A stretch of 7,905 nt of DNA, taken from the NCBI GenBank assembly GCA_964603255.1, contig CAZRVA010000127.1:1-7905 (forward strand), in the 5' to 3' direction. Source of the stretch: UBA6183 sp964603255 (lineage in GTDB: Bacteria > Bacteroidota > Bacteroidia > UKL13-3). The position numbers and the translations under genes were made by a program. Under the pieces are notes generated by a model. It saw nothing but the letters and a program-made list of their open reading frames with translations. It ran no database searches and was not told where the DNA came from. Below are positions 1 through 5,086 of this stretch, in pieces (positions within the stretch are counted from its first letter, which is position 1; every line of letters starts with the position of its first letter).

Positions 1-1443
1 AACTGCATGTTGTGCTGTTACATCATAATTTAATAAAACACGTGGCTCAGGATTGATATAAGTAGTGCTGGATACCTTAGCTGCCGATAACCTTAAACCC
101 ACAACAGAACTTAACCTTGCATTCATTTTATAAGATGCTGAAGCGAAAATGGCAGACTCGTTAAGTTGCGTTGAAGAAGCATCATTAGCTTTGATGTTCT
201 CATTAAAATTACCTTTTAGTTTAGTATTGTTTGGTACAAATGTGTGATGAATATATTCGCTGCCATACTTAAAATGTAAGTTATTATTTACGTGATGCTC
301 CAATTGATAACGATAACCTAAATCGGCAATACTGGCATTAATCTGCATTACATTTTCATCCATCTCGCCTTTTATAAAATACCTGTAATTACTGGAGAAA
401 GCAGTGAGGTTAGAAAACATTTTTTGGTTGGAAAACGTACGGTTCCAGCGCACTGAACTAATTTGATTACCCAACCTTGAACTTACTTTTACATTACGTG
501 CACTATCTGCATCAGAAGCCTCCAACACATCATCGCCATTGTACATACTTACAAAAAGTTGATCTCGTTTAGATAATTGATAGTTAAGTTTTGCATTTAA
601 ATCGTAAAAGTAAAAAGGTAATTCTTTGTTAACCATTTGATATACTTTATTGATGTAGCTTACCCTTCCTGCCACCAAAAAAGAACCTTTACCATTAAAC
701 AACGGGCCTTGTACAGCCAAGCGTGAAGCCAAAATACCAACCGAACCACTGTATTGAAACTTTTGTCGATTACCCTCATTCATAGTTACTGATAAAACAG
801 AAGACAAACGACCTCCGTAACTAGCGGTAAATCCACCTGTTTGAAGGGTAGCATCCTTTATAGCATCTGTATTAAACAACGAGAAAAAGCCAAGCAAATG
901 AGCCGAGTTGTATACGGGTGCATCATCCATTAAAATTAAATTTTGATCGGCAGCACCACCTCTAACCAACATACCCACAGTTCCATCAGCACCTTTTTTT
1001 ACACCAGGCATATTTTGTAATGCCTTAATTAAATCACGTTCACCACCCAAAGCTGGCAAATTGTTAATCATTTTTAAATCGATGTGATGTGTACCTATTG
1101 GCGGATTTTTTTGCACTTGAGCTTTCACTTCCACCTCTTGTAACTCGTCTACTTTTTCGTAAAGTTTTACTTGTAAATCTTTTTGGTTTTGCGCCACAAA
1201 AACTTGTGTTTGATATCCTAAATAACTCACATAAAAAGTATCGTTTTGAGGAATACTTAACGAAAAAAAACCATACGTATTGGTGGTGGTTCCAACTTTT
1301 TTTGATGCCTGATAAACCGACACACCCACAAGTGCCTCACCGGTTTGGGCATCAATTACATTGCCACTTATGGGTGATTGTGCTCGTGCGTAAAAACCAC
1401 ACACCAAAAGCAAAATCAATATTTTTAATTTGTTAGGGATCAT
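1..1443 (-). CDS. TonB-dependent receptor without STN domain, C-terminus cut by window edge
   Basis: Outer-membrane receptor expected to import a ligand using TonB energy; the ligand is unknown. The 481 visible codons run without a stop off the left edge, so most of the beta-barrel is missing. Seen: signal peptide at residues 1-22 (hydrophobic LKILILLLVCG, ending ARAQ), a carboxypeptidase-D-regulatory-like beta-sandwich at about 24-105 (GNVIDAQTGEALVGV, NTYGFFSLSIP, LGYQT), then a plug at about 120-230 (NMPGVKKGADG, LVRGGAADQNLILMDDAPVY, GGFTASYGGRLSSVLSV), then early barrel strands. It has no STN domain, unlike its paralogue at 5087-7657, with which it shares the YGGRLSSVL plug block. The ATG at 1443 is chosen because it begins the signal peptide and an in-frame TGA lies upstream. 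A GGGGG/GTC promoter-like element ends just before this ATG. A DUF4249 partner might lie beyond the window, but that is inference. Confidence 0.93.
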   Translation of the reverse strand, partial: MIPNKLKILILLLVCGFYARAQSPISGNVIDAQTGEALVGVSVYQASKKVGTTTNTYGFFSLSIPQNDTFYVSYLGYQTQVFVAQNQKDLQVKLYEKVDELQEVEVKAQVQKNPPIGTHHIDLKMINNLPALGGERDLIKALQNMPGVKKGADGTVGMLVRGGAADQNLILMDDAPVYNSAHLLGFFSLFNTDAIKDATLQTGGFTASYGGRLSSVLSVTMNEGNRQKFQYSGSVGILASRLAVQGPLFNGKGSFLVAGRVSYINKVYQMVNKELPFYFYDLNAKLNYQLSKRDQLFVSMYNGDDVLEASDADSARNVKVSSRLGNQISSVRWNRTFSNQKMFSNLTAFSSNYRYFIKGEMDENVMQINASIADLGYRYQLEHHVNNNLHFKYGSEYIHHTFVPNNTKLKGNFNENIKANDASSTQLNESAIFASASYKMNARLSSVVGLRLSAAKVSSTTYINPEPRVLLNYDVTAQHAV

Positions 1444-1448
1444 ACATC

Positions 1449-1476
1449 TATGACCACCAGAGTGTGTTATTCCCCC
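1449..1476 (-). promoter_or_regulatory. Putative ECF-sigma promoter (GGGGGAA-GTCATA) of the second receptor
   Basis: On the minus strand GGGGGAA starts at 1476 and GTCATA at 1454, with 17 nt between the last G of the G-block and GTC. The layout resembles ECF promoters in general (G-rich -35, GTC-type -10). Similar pairs precede the T9SS gene and fecR. The GTC ends only 8 nt before the ATG at 1443, so the transcript would be leaderless or nearly so if this is the -10. The assignment to the local sigma factor is inference. Confidence 0.55.
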
Positions 1477-1490
1477 ATTTCAAAAAAAAT

Positions 1491-1517
1491 AAAAAAACCG
1501 ACTATTTCTAGTCGGTT
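1491..1517 (-). terminator. Intrinsic terminator of the T9SS-cargo gene
   Basis: On the minus strand a perfect 9-bp stem, AACCGACTA/TAGTCGGTT (positions 1517-1509 and 1504-1496), closes a GAAA tetraloop, a GNRA-type stable loop. The 3' arm runs directly into a T-run (1497-1491), followed after one A by a second T-run. It starts 27 nt after the TAG stop of the gene at 1545-2444, the normal position for a rho-independent terminator, and should separate that gene from the second receptor. Confidence 0.88.
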
Positions 1518-1544
1518 CTAACACAAAAATTAACCACTACACTA

Positions 1545-2444
1545 CTACTGGTTAAGTATCCTATAACCTTGTGAGCCACTCTCATCAGAAACTTTGATAA
1601 ACAAAACTCCTTTTGGCGCATCATTAAGGTTTAATTTCATATTTACTTGTTGGTTAAGGGGTGCAACTTCTTCTACTTTTAATGTTTGACCGATAATATT
1701 AACCAACTCTACTTTTACTTTACCATGGGTTGCTCCTTTTACTGCAACGTTCACATAATCGCTTGCTGGATTTGGATATACACTTACGTCTGCTTTAAAC
1801 GCATCTTTGGTATCATTCAAACCGGTATTTAAAGCGAAGGTGATATCATCAAGCAATAAGGTTGAACCTTCTCTGAAATTTTCATTGCTACCTGCTGTAA
1901 TCATAATTATAGCGCTATCGGGTATAATACCGGCTGCACTGGTATAAATAATTGGAATAGAAAACTTGGTATAGTTAGCTGCATTTACGGATTGTTTATA
2001 ATCTGCCATACCTATAAAATCCTCACCCTTCATCATTAATACCATTACATTAAACGTATCTGTTTCTTGAGTTGAATATTTATAATACCCCTCTAAGCGC
2101 GTAAATCTTGATGATACCGGAATTTTATTAATCATACCACCTTCTTCAGAAAGTGAGCTTGTCATTAACGTAGCTGTTTGGTTTAATGATGTAGCTATGT
2201 TTTTTAATTGTATAGCATACGAACCACTATGTGCATCTGTACTTTGTGTAACACTCCAAGGCAAACTTTCTGATTCGCAAATTGAATTCATAAACTCAAA
2301 CCAGCCTGTAGGAACATGATTAGTAAACATACCATTGTCTACGGAATCCCATTGTTCAAAACCACCATTAATACCCTGGGCGTTTGCTTTAAAAAATGAT
2401 ACTACTGTAAGTGCTGCTACTAAAAATAGTTTAGGTAATTTCAT
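1545..2444 (-). CDS. Secreted protein with T9SS type A sorting domain and jelly-roll-like N-terminal module
   Basis: A 299-residue protein predicted to cross the inner membrane by Sec and the outer membrane by the type IX system, then be anchored at the surface or released. Seen: signal peptide 1-23 (MKLPKLFLVAALTVVSFFKA, then NAQ); a beta-rich module at about 24-206 opening with NGGFEQWD and containing GSYAIQL, LEGYYKYS and LLLDDITF, which resembles jelly-roll carbohydrate-binding-like modules such as PCMD; and a T9SS type A C-terminal domain at about 217-299 (VSVYPNPASDYVNV, VNIIGQTL, GVLFIKV, final YRILNQ). No catalytic motif is evident, so ligand binding is a guess. The ATG at 2444 starts the signal peptide; an in-frame TTG at 2477 would overlap the GTC box of the promoter and add a polar stretch, so it is rejected. 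The gene has its own GGGGG/GTC element upstream and a strong terminator downstream. Confidence 0.9.
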   Translation of the reverse strand: MKLPKLFLVAALTVVSFFKANAQGINGGFEQWDSVDNGMFTNHVPTGWFEFMNSICESESLPWSVTQSTDAHSGSYAIQLKNIATSLNQTATLMTSSLSEEGGMINKIPVSSRFTRLEGYYKYSTQETDTFNVMVLMMKGEDFIGMADYKQSVNAANYTKFSIPIIYTSAAGIIPDSAIIMITAGSNENFREGSTLLLDDITFALNTGLNDTKDAFKADVSVYPNPASDYVNVAVKGATHGKVKVELVNIIGQTLKVEEVAPLNQQVNMKLNLNDAPKGVLFIKVSDESGSQGYRILNQ

Positions 2445-2469
2445 ATTGTTATTATTTGTTGTTTGATGA

Positions 2470-2496
2470 TATGACAATCACAACTTAAATTCCCCC
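2470..2496 (-). promoter_or_regulatory. Putative ECF-sigma promoter (GGGGGAA-GTCATA) of the T9SS-cargo gene
   Basis: On the minus strand GGGGGAA starts at 2496 and GTCATA at 2475, with 16 nt between the last G and GTC. Both blocks are identical in sequence to those before the second receptor, while the sequence between them differs, as expected for a two-part promoter rather than a copied segment. GTC lies 28 nt before the ATG at 2444, leaving a short AT-rich leader. No TAnnTTTG box lies between this element and the ATG. Confidence 0.55.
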
Positions 2497-2557
2497 TACA
2501 CTTTCCTAAAATATTTTTGAAGATTTTACGTAAGTGTTTGCCATCAAAATATTTCAA

Positions 2558-2581
2558 TGAGTTAAGGTTAGTTCTAACTCA
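2558..2581 (-). repeat. Inverted repeat downstream of the sigma gene, possible weak terminator
   Basis: Perfect 7-bp arms TGAGTTA/TAACTCA (2558-2564 and 2575-2581) enclose a 10-nt loop; an inner GTTAG/CTAAC pairing with a 2-nt centre competes with it. It begins 33 nt after the sigma stop codon. No long T-run follows on the minus strand (only an AT-rich TATTTTG), so termination would be inefficient. It could equally be a chance palindrome or a protein site. The rest of the 170-bp gap (2445-2614) holds the GGGGG/GTC element and AT-rich sequence. Confidence 0.3.
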
Positions 2582-2614
2582 AACAATTGACAACAACACC
2601 GATAAAAAAGTTGC

Positions 2615-3202
2615 CTAATTCTTCAGAAAAAATAAACTCACCAACCAAATCAACGATTGATTTAAGTATGGTGATAATGCGCTGCGCATTATAGATAAAG
2701 CCTTACCCATTTGGTTTTCTACCGTTTTAACAGATAGTTCTAAAGCCTCAGCAATTTCTTTGTAGGTTTTATCCTCAAACCTGCTCATCTTAAATATGAG
2801 CGCACATTTAGGTGGCAATAAATCAAGGGCCTGGTTAATATGTTTTGATAACGCTATGGTGTTTGAATATTCTTCGGTATTGTTGGTGGCTACCCTGTAA
2901 TCATCAGCCATACCATCTTCTAAAAAAGCATTACGTTGTTCGGCTTTCAGTTTATTTAAACAATGGTTTTTTACAGCCATGTATAAATATGCTTTTATAG
3001 ATGTTTTGATATCAATGTTTTGCTTGCGCTCCCACATTTTAACAAATACTTCCTGAACCAAGTCTTCAGCAGCATCAGTATCTTTTAAAATCTCGCGGGC
3101 AAACCTTACCAAAGGCGTATAATACTGCCTAAATAATTGTTCGTAAGCGGCACGATCACCGCGTTTTACCAATTCAAAAACATCAGGGCTTGTTGCTTGC
3201 AT
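2615..3202 (-). CDS. ECF-type RNA polymerase sigma-70 factor
   Basis: A 195-residue alternative sigma factor that would direct core RNA polymerase to a small set of promoters once released from the anti-sigma factor encoded just before it. Region 2 is at about 18-90 (YEQLFRQYYTPLVRFAREIL, DAAEDLVQEVFVKMWE, AYLYMAVKNHCLNKLK) and region 4 at about 122-175 (LDLLPPKCALIFKMSRFEDKTYKEIA, then LELSVKTVENQMGKAL as the helix-turn-helix). Regions 1 and 3 are absent, as is normal for ECF factors. A hydrophobic tail (LIWLVSLFFL, about 184-193) ends the protein. ATG 3202 is chosen: it begins MQATSPDVFELV and sits 4 nt after the fecR stop (TAA-TACC-ATG). An upstream in-frame ATG at 3301 would add 33 residues unlike any sigma domain and overlap fecR by 95 bp. 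The tight junction implies cotranscription and probably translational coupling with fecR. Confidence 0.95.
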   Translation of the reverse strand: MQATSPDVFELVKRGDRAAYEQLFRQYYTPLVRFAREILKDTDAAEDLVQEVFVKMWERKQNIDIKTSIKAYLYMAVKNHCLNKLKAEQRNAFLEDGMADDYRVATNNTEEYSNTIALSKHINQALDLLPPKCALIFKMSRFEDKTYKEIAEALELSVKTVENQMGKALSIMRSALSPYLNQSLIWLVSLFFLKN

Positions 3203-3206
3203 GGTA

Positions 3207-4187
3207 TTATTTGTTTGGTGATTTTTTACAACCTTGTCCAGAAAACATAACGTGATTCGCTTGCTGCACGTAGGTAATTTGTAGTGCCTTACTAATGGCA
3301 TCCAACACCTGATTCATTTTAGGATTTTCAAAACTTCCTGTAAAATGGCAATTGGCAATATCCGAGTTGTTGAACTTAACTTTTACATGGTAGTAACGTG
3401 CAATTTTTCCAGCTACTTTCTCCATCGTCTCGTTGTTAAAACTTAACTTATTGGTATGCCAAGAAACTAAGTCGTTAGCATTAACAGCCGTTTCGGTAAC
3501 ATTACCCGAATTGGTTAATACACCTTCTTCATTCGCGGTTAACTCTAAAGCATCACCCGATTTATTCTCAAACTTTACCTTACCTGTTTTTACGGTTACA
3601 CGTTCAAATGTATCTTTTTCAAAAGCATTCACCTCAAACGATGTTCCTAAAACCCTTACCTCTCCTTTTGGTGTACTAATTATAAAAGGTCGTTGCTCAT
3701 CGCGCTGCACATCAAAAAAAGCCAATCCTTTTAGCGATAAGTTACGTTTACTGCCCGATAGTTTATTGCTGTATGATAACTCAGAATACTCGTGCAACCA
3801 CACCGTACTACCATCCGGTAAACTTATTTTTTTAATCTCATTTGCTGCTGTTGATACCGTGGTTGTGGTAGACATTAAACTATTGTAGGCCCAAAAGCCC
3901 AACATGGCAAAAACCGCAGCAGCTGCCGCCACTTTAAAGGTGGTAGCACCAAATAAGGTAAACACCTTGGGCTGTGTTTTAGCATTTACTTTTTTCCAAG
4001 CCGCATCAACATCAACCTCCAAAGTATCTTGCTCAACACGTTCCCATATTGCGTTTAGCTCGTTAAATGCTCTTTTATTATCTGCCGCAGATTCAAGCCA
4101 TTCTTGAAGTTGCGCATCGTCCTGACTGTTGGTTTCTTTAGCCAACTTTTTTGCCATAAGCATATGTGCTGTTTCGTCAGTTATCAT
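3207..4187 (-). CDS. FecR-family anti-sigma factor with DUF4974 C-terminal domain
   Basis: A 326-residue inner-membrane regulator expected to hold the ECF sigma factor and to receive a signal from an STN-containing outer-membrane receptor in the periplasm. Seen: cytoplasmic sigma-binding region at about 1-75 (AKKLAKETNSQDDAQLQEWL, NKRAFNELNAIWERV); one membrane segment at about 84-103 (FKVAAAAAVFAMLGFWAYNS); FecR domain at about 119-205 (ISLPDGSTVWLHEYSELSY, LKGLAFFDV, FIISTPKGEVRVLGTSFEV, VTVKTGKVKF); DUF4974 at about 248-316 (LSFNNETMEKVAGKIARYY, FTGSFENPKMNQVLDAISKAL). Length and domain order are typical of Bacteroidota. The ATG at 4187 gives a normal N-terminus; Met9 or Met11 cannot be excluded. 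A GGGGG/GTC element lies 24-48 nt upstream. The gene precedes its sigma gene, whereas the usual order is sigma then fecR. Confidence 0.95.
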   Translation of the reverse strand: MITDETAHMLMAKKLAKETNSQDDAQLQEWLESAADNKRAFNELNAIWERVEQDTLEVDVDAAWKKVNAKTQPKVFTLFGATTFKVAAAAAVFAMLGFWAYNSLMSTTTTVSTAANEIKKISLPDGSTVWLHEYSELSYSNKLSGSKRNLSLKGLAFFDVQRDEQRPFIISTPKGEVRVLGTSFEVNAFEKDTFERVTVKTGKVKFENKSGDALELTANEEGVLTNSGNVTETAVNANDLVSWHTNKLSFNNETMEKVAGKIARYYHVKVKFNNSDIANCHFTGSFENPKMNQVLDAISKALQITYVQQANHVMFSGQGCKKSPNK

Positions 4188-4207
4188 AATTGTACGTTTT
4201 ATATAAG

Positions 4208-4235
4208 GTAGACCATTAAAAAATAAACTACCCCC
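4208..4235 (-). promoter_or_regulatory. Putative autoregulatory ECF promoter (GGGGGTA-GTCTAC) of fecR-sigma
   Basis: On the minus strand GGGGGTA starts at 4235 and GTCTAC at 4213, with 17 nt between the last G and GTC. It lies in the 67-bp gap between the DUF4249 stop and the fecR ATG, 23 nt from GTC to the ATG. No terminator hairpin is visible in this gap, so read-through from the receptor operon is also likely. If the element is read by the sigma factor encoded downstream, the regulatory pair activates itself. Confidence 0.55.
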
Positions 4236-4254
4236 ATTTTTATTTTTTTATTAT

Positions 4255-5082
4255 TTACGGCATTTGGAAGGTTGCCCCACCTGAGGCAACGTAGGAGCCA
4301 AATACCCCTATTTTATTGCTCATATTGCTATAAGCAATACTTACCTCACCAAATGCCATACCTAGGTTGCCGTAATTAAACGTTGCGCTTTTATTGTAAT
4401 AAGCGGCATAATGTTGATCGCAGGTGTAAGCTAACAATTCAACCCTAACCAAACGCGCACCGGTATAACTTCCGGTAAAACTTTGCGAAAAGGTTTGTCC
4501 GCTTTCAACAGTTCTTACCCTATCTCGCCCTTCGTAATACATGGCATATCTTGATGAATCATCAAATACCATGTAAGGGTATAAAAACAAATTGCTGGTT
4601 TGTGGTGATAGTTGTTTGGTATTAAAAGTAACCAAATAGGTTAAACCATTTATGTTGTAAATACTATCAACTTTTACGGTTGTTTCGGTATTGGCAGGAT
4701 AAGGAATGGTGGTGGTACCCGTTATGGTTTCATCTGCAGTTTTTATAAGCAGTTCATAGGTTTTACCCGGCTCAAACGGAACACCATTCATGTCACCCGA
4801 ATATACCTTGTTCATGCTATCGTAAACCAATGTATAGCTATTTCCTTCTTGTATTAGTGTAACCTCTGCATCTGTAACAATGATAGGTTCTTGTGGTGCT
4901 TCTGTTCCGATAGGTTTGGTGGTACGCGTGAGCCAAACAGAAATCCCTCCATCATCAGGATTTAAAAATGAAGCGGTTACCACCTTGCTCTTAAAAGGAA
5001 TATCATACTCAATGGTTTCGTATTTTTCGCATGAGGTGAGCATCAATCCAAACAATGCTAATAATAAAATTAATCTGTTCAT
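4255..5082 (-). CDS. DUF4249 outer-membrane lipoprotein, partner of the STN receptor
   Basis: A 275-residue lipoprotein of the DUF4249 family, whose members are commonly encoded beside TonB-dependent receptors in Bacteroidota; the molecular role is not established, and a ligand-capturing partner of the receptor is the likely reading. Seen: lipoprotein signal peptide with lipobox LTSC and acylated Cys18; then a beta-rich body with features I associate with the family (VVTASFLNPDDGGISVWLTRT, VTDAEVTLIQEG, FEPGKTYELLIKTADETITG, TTTIPYP), likely an Ig-like N-terminal half. Residues after the cysteine are EKYE, not a classic acidic surface-export signal such as S-(D/E)3 or K-(D/E)2, so surface exposure is uncertain. 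The ATG at 5082 is 4 nt after the receptor stop (TAA-AGCC-ATG), strongly indicating one operon. Confidence 0.9.
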   Translation of the reverse strand: MNRLILLLALFGLMLTSCEKYETIEYDIPFKSKVVTASFLNPDDGGISVWLTRTTKPIGTEAPQEPIIVTDAEVTLIQEGNSYTLVYDSMNKVYSGDMNGVPFEPGKTYELLIKTADETITGTTTIPYPANTETTVKVDSIYNINGLTYLVTFNTKQLSPQTSNLFLYPYMVFDDSSRYAMYYEGRDRVRTVESGQTFSQSFTGSYTGARLVRVELLAYTCDQHYAAYYNKSATFNYGNLGMAFGEVSIAYSNMSNKIGVFGSYVASGGATFQMP

Positions 5083-5086
5083 GGCT

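Noticed and set aside
1089..1436. Plus-strand 115-codon open frame opposite the second receptor
   Set aside because: It lies antisense to the signal peptide, beta-sandwich and plug regions, which match a known family. Its translation is low-complexity and matches nothing I recognise.
3203..3301. Upstream ATG giving the sigma factor 33 extra residues
   Set aside because: The extra residues match no sigma domain and overlap fecR by 95 bp, whereas the ATG at 3202 gives a standard start 4 nt after the fecR stop.
3433..4107. Plus-strand open frames (151 and 67 codons) opposite fecR
   Set aside because: Both are antisense to the FecR domain and N-terminal region, whose family motifs are clear; no promoter or credible start context supports them.
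4200..4238. A 12-codon minus-strand ORF beginning at the ATG that overlaps the G-block before fecR
   Set aside because: It would start inside the putative -35 element and so would not be transcribed from this promoter; the ATG simply arises from ATGGGGG. The same happens at 1478.
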